From Thermoflexia bacterium (GTDB lineage Bacteria; Chloroflexota; Anaerolineae; B4-G1; DUEL01), in assembly GCA_011192125.1 (NCBI GenBank), contig DUEL01000035.1:1-50687 (forward strand): 50,687 nt of DNA, read 5' to 3'. The notes below the pieces were generated by a model. That model was not told where the DNA came from and ran no database searches. It saw only the letters and a list, made by a program, of their open reading frames with translations. Below are positions 43,794 through 50,687 of the stretch, piece after piece (positions within the stretch are counted from its first letter, which is position 1; every line of letters begins with the position of its first letter). The position numbers and the translations under genes were made by a program.

Positions 43794-43821
43794 ATTATAA
43801 CCGTCCTTTCCCACTTGTCAA
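43794..43821 (-). promoter_or_regulatory. Promoter of tRNA-Leu
   Basis: On the minus strand: TTGACA (43816-43821), 16-nt spacer, TATAAT (43794-43799), full consensus for both boxes. The tRNA 5' end is 11 nt from the -10. Its -35 overlaps that of the divergent yjbQ promoter. Confidence 0.88.
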
Positions 43822-43843
43822 CCCGTTCTACGCGGGGTACAAT
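43815..43843 (+). promoter_or_regulatory. Promoter of the YjbQ-family gene
   Basis: -35 TTGTCA (43815-43820), 17-nt spacer, -10 TACAAT (43838-43843). It shares the TTGTCAA heptamer with the tRNA promoter on the other strand, so only one polymerase can sit there at a time. Confidence 0.65.
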
Positions 43844-43870
43844 CAGATACCACGTTAGGGAGTAAGGGCA

Positions 43871-44284
43871 ATGAAGTCCTATACGGAATACATTACCTTC
43901 AACACCCGTCGCCGCCGCGAACTGGTCCACATCACCGACCGCGTGCAAGAAGCGGTGGACAAGAGCGGGATCCGTGAGGGGATGGTCCTCGTCTCGGCGA
44001 TGCACATCACCGCTGCGGTCTTCGTCAACGACAACGAACCGGGACTCCATCAGGACATATGGGACTGGCTGGAGGGCCTGGCCCCCTACCGACCTGACTA
44101 CCGGCATCATCGTACTGGGGAGGACAACGGGGACGCACACCTCAAATCCCTCTTGATCCACCATCAGGTAATCCTCCCGATCACCGACGGCCGGTTAGAC
44201 CTGGGCCCCTGGCAGCGGATCTTCTACGCCGAGTTCGACGGGCAGCGGCCAAAGCGGATGGTGATCAAGGTGATAGGGGAGTGA
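43871..44284 (+). CDS. YjbQ/UPF0047 family protein
   Basis: A 137-aa member of the YjbQ family, with the signature '[12 protein letters not shown]' (about 46-57) and '[11 protein letters not shown]' (about 82-92), which carries the conserved His/Asp/Asn cluster. Some members have thiamine-phosphate synthase activity in vitro; the natural role is unclear. AGGGAG/AAGGGC precedes the ATG. plsX follows 52 bp downstream and may be co-transcribed. Confidence 0.92.
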   Translation: MKSYTEYITFNTRRRRELVHITDRVQEAVDKSGIREGMVLVSAMHITAAVFVNDNEPGLHQDIWDWLEGLAPYRPDYRHHRTGEDNGDAHLKSLLIHHQVILPITDGRLDLGPWQRIFYAEFDGQRPKRMVIKVIGE

Positions 44285-44336
44285 AAGAAGCGAGAAGAAA
44301 GAGGCAAGACAGGACACAGGGTGGAGGGGGTGAAGA

Positions 44337-45374
44337 ATGCGGATCGTGGTGGACGCGATGGGGTCGGATAACCGACCGGTGCCGGATGTGGCAGGGGCGG
44401 TGATGGCAGCCAGGGAGTGGGGAGACGAGATCCTTCTCGTCGGACCGGAGGAGGTGGTGAGAGCGGAACTGGCCAAACACGACACGACGGGACTCCCCAT
44501 CACGGTAGTCCACGCCTCCGAAGTGATCGGGATGGACGAGCACACCGATGCGGTCAAGGCCAAGAGGGACTCGTCGATCCGAGTGGGGATGCGGTTGGTC
44601 AAGGAGGGTCGGGCACAGGCCTTCGTCTCCGCCGGAAACACCGCTGCCGTACTGGCCTCCGCCCTCTTCGACCTGGGCCGCATCCGGGGGCAGGAAGGTC
44701 GTAAGGTGCGCCGCCCCGCCCTGGCGACCATTTACCCGGTCGCCGACAATCCCATCCTCCTCATCGACAACGGCGCAACCACCGACTGTCGGCCGGAGGA
44801 CCTGCTTCAGTTCGCCCGGATGGGCGTGGCCTATGTGGAAAAGGTCTGGGGCACCGAAAACCCCCGCGTCGGCCTGGTTTCTAACGGGGAGGAGCCAGAG
44901 AAGGGAAGCATCCTGGTCCGAGAGGCCTACAGCCTGCTTGCCGCAAGCGACCTCAACTTCGTGGGCAACGTGGAGCCCAAAGAGATCACCCGAGGGATGA
45001 CGGATATCGCCCTCACCGACGGGTTCACCGGCAATGTGATGTTGAAAACCACGGAGGCCATCGCCTCGTTTATGCTCCGGTTCCTGAAACGGGAATTGAC
45101 CGGCGATACGCTTAGCAAGGCAGGGCTGATCCTGACACTACCGGGGTTGGTCGCAGCGCTGCCTGGGCTGATCCTTCTGCTGCCCGCCCTGAGACGGATC
45201 GCCCGGCGGATGGATTACGCCGAGTACGGCGGCGCGCTTCTGATGGGTGTCGACGGCGTCGTGATCATCGGCCACGGCCGCTCCAACGCCAAAGCGGTGA
45301 AGAACGCCATCCGGCAGGCCAGACAGGCCGTGGAGAACGGAGTCCTGGAAGCCATCCGCGCCGCCGTGTCGTAA
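44337..45374 (+). CDS. plsX: Phosphate acyltransferase PlsX
   Basis: Converts fatty acyl-ACP to acyl-phosphate, the donor for glycerolipid synthesis by PlsY. The N-terminal 'VVDAMGSDNRP' (4-14), 'SAGNTAA' (about 98-104), and 'TDGFTGNVMLKTTE' (about 229-242) are family hallmarks. Length (345 aa) is normal. GGAGGGGGTGAAG lies upstream of the ATG. A C-terminal hydrophobic stretch (about 262-285, 'LTLPGLVAALPGLILLLPAL') sits where the membrane-association helix is expected. Confidence 0.97.
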   Translation: MRIVVDAMGSDNRPVPDVAGAVMAAREWGDEILLVGPEEVVRAELAKHDTTGLPITVVHASEVIGMDEHTDAVKAKRDSSIRVGMRLVKEGRAQAFVSAGNTAAVLASALFDLGRIRGQEGRKVRRPALATIYPVADNPILLIDNGATTDCRPEDLLQFARMGVAYVEKVWGTENPRVGLVSNGEEPEKGSILVREAYSLLAASDLNFVGNVEPKEITRGMTDIALTDGFTGNVMLKTTEAIASFMLRFLKRELTGDTLSKAGLILTLPGLVAALPGLILLLPALRRIARRMDYAEYGGALLMGVDGVVIIGHGRSNAKAVKNAIRQARQAVENGVLEAIRAAVS

Positions 45375-45441
45375 TACCACAGAGCCATGGAAGACACAGA
45401 GGACGGATCGCCAAGGGAACCCCCACGCTTTCTATGTGGTA
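45374..45441. repeat. ACAGAGG-type element, copy C
   Basis: It opens with TACCACAGAG and ends with CTATGTGGTA, so the ends are inverted (TACCACA with TGTGGTA), and inside it carries GACACAGAGGACGG. It fills most of the gap between plsX and the NERD-like gene. Confidence 0.45.
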
Positions 45442-45460
45442 GGAAATCGAAGGAGCGACT

Positions 45461-46159
45461 ATGCGAATCATAGCCAACGAACGCTACATCGACCGTCGTG
45501 CCAAAGCGGGCCGTTACCTCAGTCTGGCCGGCCTGCTTGTCCTGCTTGCCGCCTTCATTTTCTCCTGGATCCAGATTCAGACCCCCACGCTGATGCCCCT
45601 GGCCCTGGGAGCGGCTCTGGCGATCGGGATTCTCCTCTCTTTTACCGGCGGATACTACACAGAACGATTTGGCGGCCCCACGGCGCACCACAAGGGGGTG
45701 CGAGACGCCCTCAAGGGGCTGGACAACCGGTACACCCTGTTCCAGTACGTCCTCCCGGTCCCCCACGTGCTGCTGGGCCCCAGCGGGCTTACCGTTTTCG
45801 TGGTGCGCTCCCAACCCGGTGAGATCGCCTACGCCGACGGGAAGTGGAGCCACCACCAGCGGGGGAAATTCTTCCGCGAACTGGCTGGACAGGAGCGGCT
45901 GGGCCGCCCCGAACTGGACGTGAAGGCCCAGGTCGAACAGATGCGCCAGTTCTTGAAGAAACACTTACCGGAGATCGAGGTGCCGGTGCAGGGTGTGGTG
46001 CTCTTTATCAACCCAGATACCCGCCTGGACCTGAAAGATCCGCCCGTCCCGGTGTTCTACGGCAAGAAGGTCAAATCGTGGCTGCGAGGTCCGGGAGCGG
46101 GAAAGACCCTGCCCGCGGCAGTGCGACAACAGTTGGAGGAAGTGCTGATCAAGGACTAG
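45461..46159 (+). CDS. Membrane protein with NERD-like domain
   Basis: A 232-aa protein: two membrane helices (about 20-38 and 43-62), then a cytoplasmic domain with 'VLLGPSGLTVFVV' and 'GEIAYADGKW' (about 103-130) that resembles the nuclease-related NERD domain. The usual acidic/Lys catalytic pattern of NERD is not intact ('VVRSQPG' where 'EVK..G' is expected), so nuclease activity is doubtful. The C-terminal part has an amphipathic helix and a basic tail. AAGGAG sits 5 nt before the ATG. Its 3' end overlaps the convergent YfhO-like gene by 11 bp. Confidence 0.75.
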   Translation: MRIIANERYIDRRAKAGRYLSLAGLLVLLAAFIFSWIQIQTPTLMPLALGAALAIGILLSFTGGYYTERFGGPTAHHKGVRDALKGLDNRYTLFQYVLPVPHVLLGPSGLTVFVVRSQPGEIAYADGKWSHHQRGKFFRELAGQERLGRPELDVKAQVEQMRQFLKKHLPEIEVPVQGVVLFINPDTRLDLKDPPVPVFYGKKVKSWLRGPGAGKTLPAAVRQQLEEVLIKD

Positions 46160-48365
46160 ACACGTCACGCACAGCGCTTCCGCGCTGCCTCCGTGCCCGT
46201 CCCTCCACCCACGTAACGACGGCCCCAGCCACAACCGCCACGCTGGCCAGCCCCATCCCCACCCACAGACGCTGGGGCCAGAACCACATCTCCACCCAGT
46301 GCGTCCCTGCCGGGACAAGGATCCCCCGGAACGCCACGTTGGTCTGATAAATGGGCACCGAGTTCCCATCTACCGCGGCACGCCAGCCAGGGTAGAAGGT
46401 ATCAGAGAGAACCAGCAGGGCCGGAGCGCTCGTCTCTACATACACAACGATCCGGTTGGGGCCATAATAGCCCACCTCGATCCGCCCGTTCCCCCTTCCA
46501 TTCAGATAAGGCCCATCCTGGACGATCGCCACCTCCTCAGGGCGGAAACGATCGTCCAGCACCCGTTGGAGGGCTTCGCCGTAACTCCCCACCACCTCGG
46601 TACGGTAGATCAGCCACACACGCGGGAGGGCAGACGTGTTGAGATGAATGTCCACCGTCGGATCGTCCACAAAGACCGGCCAGATCCCCTCCCCTCCCGG
46701 GGGCACGTCCTTGGGAACGACGATGTACTTGACCCCCAGCATCCGGTAGGCGGGACTGGTCGCGGATGGAATACTCCAACGCAGGACGTTGAACTCCCGC
46801 AGCTCCATCGGGTTGCCGACCCCCTGGGGTACCTCAAAACCGGCCGTCTGGAGAGAGGCAGGCGGCCAGAGATTACGCGCGCCGGGGTCCACGTCTACGC
46901 GAAACCAGCCGGGATCGGCACGCAGGAAGGCAAGAGCAGCAGCGTGGTCGACAGGCATCGGGTCGGGCTCCACCTCCACCAGCGATCCACTGGCGACCAG
47001 TTCCGTGGTCAGGAGCACAAGCGGGACAACCCGCCAAAGTAAGTGGGTGGGGAAGAGCAGGAGGGCCGGGACCAACACCCAGGCCAGTGCAGCCGCTGCA
47101 CGCAATCCGCCGACGGCCCGCAAGAAGGGTCCGCCCGGTGGAACGCGCGCGGCCATCCACGGCGCGCTCACCCAGAGCAGGAGGCCTACTCCGCCCAGAG
47201 CGAGGGCCGTAGCCCGCCTCAGCCCGGGTGAACGTCGGAGGTGGTGGAAACCCAGCGCCGCGCCCACAGCCAACACAAAGGAAACGAGGTAGGCCGCACG
47301 GCCGGTTTTGCCCATGCGGGTCAGCAATTCCACCTTTGCGATCAACGGTCCGAGCGGCCCGTTGAATCCGAGGGCAAAGAGACCAGCCAAAACACCCATC
47401 ACCCAGAGGAAACGGGAGCGCGAACGGCGAACATCGGCCAGGAGACCCGGAACGGCCAGGTAGAGAGCCACGGCGCCGACATACGCACTCTCTATCCGCC
47501 CCCAGTTCCCCCAGAAGTATCTCGCTCCTCGGCCGTGAAACCAGGGCGAGAGGAGATCCACCACCATCCCCAGGGGCCAGTGGTACCCGCTGACCAGCAA
47601 CAGAGGCATCCCGGCCCGGTCGCTCAGCGGGTAACGCTCTAGCGCAGGCAACAGGACGGGGAGCGTTATACTGAGGGCTATCCCACCGGTCAACAAGAGG
47701 GAACCGAGTCGCCGGGGGGCAGAAGCAAGCGGCGGTTCCAAGCACCGCCACAGGGCATAAAGGACCAAGGCAGCCGCTCCCAGAAGGGCGGTCTGGATGT
47801 GTCCACAGACCCCCAGCATAGCGATTGGCAGGACAGTCCACATCGCCCAACGTCGATGCTCCACCGCCCGGTCCACAGCCAAGAAACTCCACGGAAGCCA
47901 GGCCAGACCATCGTTGATCTGGGGATGGCCCAGGTGGGTGAGGAACGGGTCGGAGAGCATATAAGCGGCAACGCCGATGACAGCGGCCCCATAGCCCAAA
48001 CGCCATCGGGGGGAGCGCAGCAGGACATACATCCCCACGCCCCCCACCGCCAACGGAAGACTCCCTCGCAGGAGAACCGCCCACTTCGGAATGGGGGACA
48101 TCAAGAACAGGGGCCAGTTCAATGGATTCAGCAGACCGTACTGTGGCTCAGCAATGATGGGGTCTCCGCCCATCATACGGTTGTTCCACAAGGGGAACAC
48201 GCCTCTGCGGACCCATTCGGAGACGAAGGACCAGACGGGGTACAACTGCCCCCAGAGATCCCCTCCACCGAACGGGAACCGGTACTCCAGAACCCACACA
48301 GGCCAGAGGTACAAGAATACCAGAGCGACCGCCACCACCGGACCGATGAGGAAACGTCGTTTCAT
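46149..48365 (-). CDS. YfhO-like GT-C polytopic membrane protein
   Basis: A 738-aa protein with about a dozen membrane helices spread over residues 5-470 and a C-terminal helix near 700. 'GGDLWGQLYPVWSF' (about 34-47) and 'GLLNPLNWPLFL' in the first loops are typical of YfhO/GT-C membrane glycosyltransferases, where an acidic residue in the first loop acts in catalysis. A soluble beta-rich region (about 490-690) follows. In Bacillus YfhO glycosylates lipoteichoic acid; the target here is unknown. No good ribosome site is seen. A strong hairpin lies upstream (48390-48427). Confidence 0.85.
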   Translation of the reverse strand: MKRRFLIGPVVAVALVFLYLWPVWVLEYRFPFGGGDLWGQLYPVWSFVSEWVRRGVFPLWNNRMMGGDPIIAEPQYGLLNPLNWPLFLMSPIPKWAVLLRGSLPLAVGGVGMYVLLRSPRWRLGYGAAVIGVAAYMLSDPFLTHLGHPQINDGLAWLPWSFLAVDRAVEHRRWAMWTVLPIAMLGVCGHIQTALLGAAALVLYALWRCLEPPLASAPRRLGSLLLTGGIALSITLPVLLPALERYPLSDRAGMPLLLVSGYHWPLGMVVDLLSPWFHGRGARYFWGNWGRIESAYVGAVALYLAVPGLLADVRRSRSRFLWVMGVLAGLFALGFNGPLGPLIAKVELLTRMGKTGRAAYLVSFVLAVGAALGFHHLRRSPGLRRATALALGGVGLLLWVSAPWMAARVPPGGPFLRAVGGLRAAAALAWVLVPALLLFPTHLLWRVVPLVLLTTELVASGSLVEVEPDPMPVDHAAALAFLRADPGWFRVDVDPGARNLWPPASLQTAGFEVPQGVGNPMELREFNVLRWSIPSATSPAYRMLGVKYIVVPKDVPPGGEGIWPVFVDDPTVDIHLNTSALPRVWLIYRTEVVGSYGEALQRVLDDRFRPEEVAIVQDGPYLNGRGNGRIEVGYYGPNRIVVYVETSAPALLVLSDTFYPGWRAAVDGNSVPIYQTNVAFRGILVPAGTHWVEMWFWPQRLWVGMGLASVAVVAGAVVTWVEGRARRQRGSAVRDVSSP

Positions 48366-48389
48366 GGTTCGATCTGGATGGTCTGCAGA

Positions 48390-48427
48390 TGTAGACCCTC
48401 GACGGCATCCACCGTCGAGGGTCTACA
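48390..48427 (-). terminator. 16-bp perfect hairpin between the SPFH operon and the YfhO-like gene
   Basis: TGTAGACCCTCGACGG (48390-48405) pairs with CCGTCGAGGGTCTACA (48412-48427) around a 6-nt loop. It lies just past the SPFH gene in its reading direction. There is no T tract, so it may block readthrough by structure alone or be an operator-like site before the YfhO-like gene. Confidence 0.5.
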
Positions 48428-48453
48428 CCTTAGCGTGTCAAGTATGGCAAAGC

Positions 48454-49503
48454 CTATCCGCCCTTCAACTCCTTCAGCCGCGCCTCCCACTTAGCGTAGA
48501 GGCGGTTGTAGATGTCCTCGCTGATCTCCCCTGCCGCCAGCCGCATATCCAGGTTGTCCAACATCGCCTGGATCTCCTCGACCGTCTGGGGGGTCGCCGG
48601 AGCCGCTGTGGGCTGCTGGGGTTGCTGGGGCTGCTGTTGCTGTTGAGGCTGCTGCATCGCCTGGGCCATCATCTGGGCCATCGTCATCCCCATCGCCGCC
48701 CCGGCACCCAGGCCGACGCCCGCCCCGGTCAGGCCGGCGCCTCCCTCCTGCTGGGCCGCGTCGCCCATCGCGATTGCCGCCTTGTACTTGAGGTAGGCGT
48801 CCATATCACCGATCGCCCCCATCGCCGCGGCTTGGTCGATCGCCTTGGCCGTCTCCTCGGTGGGGCTGATGGACTCGATGTAGACGTTGGTCAGGTTGAT
48901 GCCGCGGGCGGCAAAGTCGTCGGCCGCTTTGGCCTTGACCCCCGCCGCCAGTTCCTCCATCATCGCGGGGATGTCCAGGATGGACCGTCCCATCTCCCCC
49001 AACAGGTCGGTCAGTTTGGTGATGATGATGCTACGGAGGAACCGTTCCACATCGGCGGTGCGGTAGATCCGCTGCGTGCCGACGACCTTGTTGACAAACA
49101 ACTGGGGCTCGGTGATCTGCATCGCGTAGGTGCCGAAGGCTCGCAGCCGAGCCATCCGCAACACCGGATCTCGAATGGTGATCGGCTCCGGCGTCCCCCA
49201 TTTCATATCCAACAGTTCCCGCGTGGTGACGAAGTACACCTCCGCCTTGAAGGGGGTCTCGCCGGAGAACGCTTTGCCGATGAGATCCACCAACAGCGGG
49301 ATGTTAGCCGTGGTGATCGTATGCCGCCCCGGACCAAAGACATCCAGCGCTTTGCCGTCGCGGAAGAAGACCGCCACCTGGCTCTCGCGGACGATCAGTT
49401 GTGAGCCGATGCGGAAATCCCCCGATCCCCGCTCCGGGAACCGGTGGACGATCTCCCGCCCCGACTCGTCCACAAACTCGATGATATCAAAAACCCTCGC
49501 CAT
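48454..49503 (-). CDS. SPFH/band-7 family protein with SHOCT-like tail
   Basis: A 349-aa YdjI-like protein. Residues of about 25-220 form an SPFH domain ('VAVFFRDGKALDVFGPGRHTI', about 43-63). A region rich in Gly/Ala/Met and a poly-Gln/Pro stretch (about 270-300) follows, and the last 40 residues ('EEIQAMLDNLDMRLAAGEISEDIYNRL' region, 309-335) look like a SHOCT helix pair. There is no N-terminal membrane helix. SPFH proteins oligomerise at membrane surfaces or on inclusions. AAGGAGGAGGGAGG precedes the ATG. It is the last gene of a three-gene operon. Confidence 0.88.
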   Translation of the reverse strand: MARVFDIIEFVDESGREIVHRFPERGSGDFRIGSQLIVRESQVAVFFRDGKALDVFGPGRHTITTANIPLLVDLIGKAFSGETPFKAEVYFVTTRELLDMKWGTPEPITIRDPVLRMARLRAFGTYAMQITEPQLFVNKVVGTQRIYRTADVERFLRSIIITKLTDLLGEMGRSILDIPAMMEELAAGVKAKAADDFAARGINLTNVYIESISPTEETAKAIDQAAAMGAIGDMDAYLKYKAAIAMGDAAQQEGGAGLTGAGVGLGAGAAMGMTMAQMMAQAMQQPQQQQQPQQPQQPTAAPATPQTVEEIQAMLDNLDMRLAAGEISEDIYNRLYAKWEARLKELKGG

Positions 49504-49523
49504 TTTCCTCCCTCCTCCTTATA

Positions 49524-50045
49524 CTATTCCGCGCTCAGGATGACCAGCTCCCGCTCGTCGAAAGTGCGGTTCGCCTCAGCGCAGATCGACAGCACCTGCC
49601 GGACCGCCTCGGCCAATCCCTCGCCACTGGGGATCGCCGTCTCCAGCGTGTCCAGGGCCGCCGAAAGCCGCTCCGCGTACTCCAGGAGCTTGGCATCGAA
49701 ATCGTAAAGCCGATCCAGTTCCTCCTCCCGCACCCGGACCGCATCGAAGAGTCCGGCGTAGCCATAGGTGGCCTTCCGCACTCGATCGATGAAGGTCTGC
49801 AACTTCGTCGTCGCGTTTCCCATCTCGTCCAGGTACTCGAACCGTCCAGCGGTGATCAACCGCTTCTGCAGATCGTCCATCCGCTGCCGCTGGAGTTCCA
49901 TCTGTGTCGCCACCGTCTCGCGCAGGAGCTTGTCGGACTCCCTGCGCATCTCCTTTTCCTTATACCCCTTGTACCCGGGGATCTGGCCGATCAGTTTCTC
50001 CAGTCCCGTCCGGGCCTCGCTCACGCGATCATACAGGTCTCCCAT
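49524..50045 (-). CDS. Coiled-coil protein of unknown function in the SPFH operon
   Basis: A 173-aa mostly helical, charged protein with long coiled-coil stretches (about 30-70 and 75-140). No named family was recognised; its place between a zinc-ribbon membrane protein and an SPFH protein suggests the three form a membrane-surface assembly, as PspA-like and SPFH proteins do. The start at 50045 is preceded by AAGGAGG; an in-frame ATG seven codons earlier is less likely. It is 20 bp before the SPFH gene. Confidence 0.7.
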   Translation of the reverse strand: MGDLYDRVSEARTGLEKLIGQIPGYKGYKEKEMRRESDKLLRETVATQMELQRQRMDDLQKRLITAGRFEYLDEMGNATTKLQTFIDRVRKATYGYAGLFDAVRVREEELDRLYDFDAKLLEYAERLSAALDTLETAIPSGEGLAEAVRQVLSICAEANRTFDERELVILSAE

Positions 50046-50087
50046 CCTCTTCCTCCTTTCGATCAAGGCACTACCACAGAAACGCCG

Positions 50088-50591
50088 TTAACTTAAGAAG
50101 ATCTCCGTCCCGCAATATGGACACTCCACAACCCCCTTTCCCGCCAGTTCCAGCTGCCCACCGCAATAGGGGCACTTGGTCTTATCCATCTTCGCTGCGT
50201 CAACCGAGATCAGGTCGCCATCGTCCCAGTTGATGTAGCCGGTGAAGAGGCCTTTGTTGACCAGATCGTAGACCCACTCCTTGATCTGATCCCGACTCAC
50301 GTTCAGTTCCAGAGCCGCGTCGGCGATGTTGACTCTCCCCTGGGCACGGACCATCCCCAGGAGTTTCTTCTGCTGCTGGACGACGGCCATCGCCTTGGCC
50401 TCCTGCAACCCTCGAATGAAAAGGAACACCCCTACGCCGACGAAAGGCGCAGCGATCAGTCCCGAAAGGGCCGTCCCTAGCACCCTCCCGCTGACGGTCT
50501 CCGCAGCGGTCGTGCTCACCGCAGCCCCCAACCCACAGATGAACATACCGACGACGACGAGGATAATACCCAACACGCGCCCAACGTTCAT
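50088..50591 (-). CDS. Membrane protein with helix-turn-helix-like and zinc-ribbon domains
   Basis: A 167-aa protein with two N-terminal membrane helices (about 5-26, 38-62), a winged-helix-like middle ('VNIADAALELNVSRDQIKEWV' region, about 87-107) and a C-terminal zinc ribbon: CPYCGG and CPYCG (about 139-162). The helix-turn-helix may bind a partner protein rather than DNA, as in PCI-type winged helices. GGAGG lies about 11 nt before the ATG. It opens the SPFH operon. Confidence 0.8.
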   Translation of the reverse strand: MNVGRVLGIILVVVGMFICGLGAAVSTTAAETVSGRVLGTALSGLIAAPFVGVGVFLFIRGLQEAKAMAVVQQQKKLLGMVRAQGRVNIADAALELNVSRDQIKEWVYDLVNKGLFTGYINWDDGDLISVDAAKMDKTKCPYCGGQLELAGKGVVECPYCGTEIFLS

Positions 50592-50616
50592 TATCTCGCT
50601 CCCTCCACTGTTCGAC

Positions 50617-50687
50617 CGGTCACCTAATCACCTGACCACTTAACCACCCAATCCCCCAGTCACCCAATCACCCAACCACTTATCCAA
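50617..50687. repeat. Degenerate octamer tandem repeat at the window edge
   Basis: Eight full 8-nt units and a partial one, in register: CGGTCACC, TAATCACC, TGACCACT, TAACCACC, CAATCCCC, CAGTCACC, CAATCACC, CAACCACT, TATCCAA. Consensus YARYCACC (GGTGRYTR on the other strand). It lies upstream of the SPFH operon start and runs off the window. Confidence 0.8.

Noticed and set aside
50617..50687. CRISPR array
   Set aside because: Repeat units are only 8 nt with no spacers, and no cas genes are nearby.

Overview
The window looks like chromosomal DNA from a high-GC, probably thermophilic or soil/hot-spring member of the Chloroflexota (Anaerolineae-like). This is inferred, not proven. The grounds are a huge exported protein ending in a YLP-type tail, a CpaB/CpaE/CpaF/TadB/TadC pilus set with no outer-membrane secretin in view, a GTPase paired with a DUF4388 protein, hybrid kinases with many GAF domains, and closely packed GC-rich operons. 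No phage, insertion sequence or CRISPR array is visible.

Layout. Positions 1-13.7 kb hold one minus-strand gene for a 4,441-residue surface protein with its own promoter, leader and terminator; a 15-bp inverted repeat brackets the whole unit. From 13.9 to 20.0 kb are small single genes (zinc ribbon, tandem solute-binding lipoprotein, iron-sulfur flavoprotein fused to SCP2, RpiR-type regulator), then a plus-strand trpS-mazG-dtd operon. From 31.1 down to 20.2 kb is an eight-gene minus-strand operon: alpha/beta hydrolase, V4R protein, hexapeptide-repeat protein, AAR-type acyl reductase, REC-GGDEF regulator, five-GAF hybrid kinase, CheY-like receiver and a second alpha/beta hydrolase that has lost its nucleophile serine. 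I regard this as the best candidate for an undescribed system: fatty-acyl reduction and hydrophobic-ligand binding wired to a phosphorelay.

From 32.7 to 31.3 kb is a DUF4388/small-GTPase pair with a near-consensus promoter and a terminator. From 41.5 to 32.8 kb, minus strand, come cpaB-cpaE-cpaF-tadB-tadC, then comF, the long hibernation factor hpf, a nucleotidyltransferase-like protein and a low-molecular-weight phosphatase. Beyond 41.7 kb are a divergent GH13-like protein, a tRNA-Leu(GAG) whose promoter overlaps that of a divergent YjbQ gene, plsX, a NERD-like membrane protein, a YfhO-like GT-C membrane protein, and a three-gene SPFH/coiled-coil/zinc-ribbon operon preceded by an octamer repeat at the window edge.

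How the genes fit together: lipid themes recur (AAR-type reductase, V4R, SCP2 and plsX), as do surface display (giant protein, Tad pilus, YfhO) and signalling (GAF kinase, receivers, GTPase). Several promoters can be read directly because the intergenic gaps are short; the three best ones have 16-nt spacers. All functions are from sequence reading alone; no database search was run.
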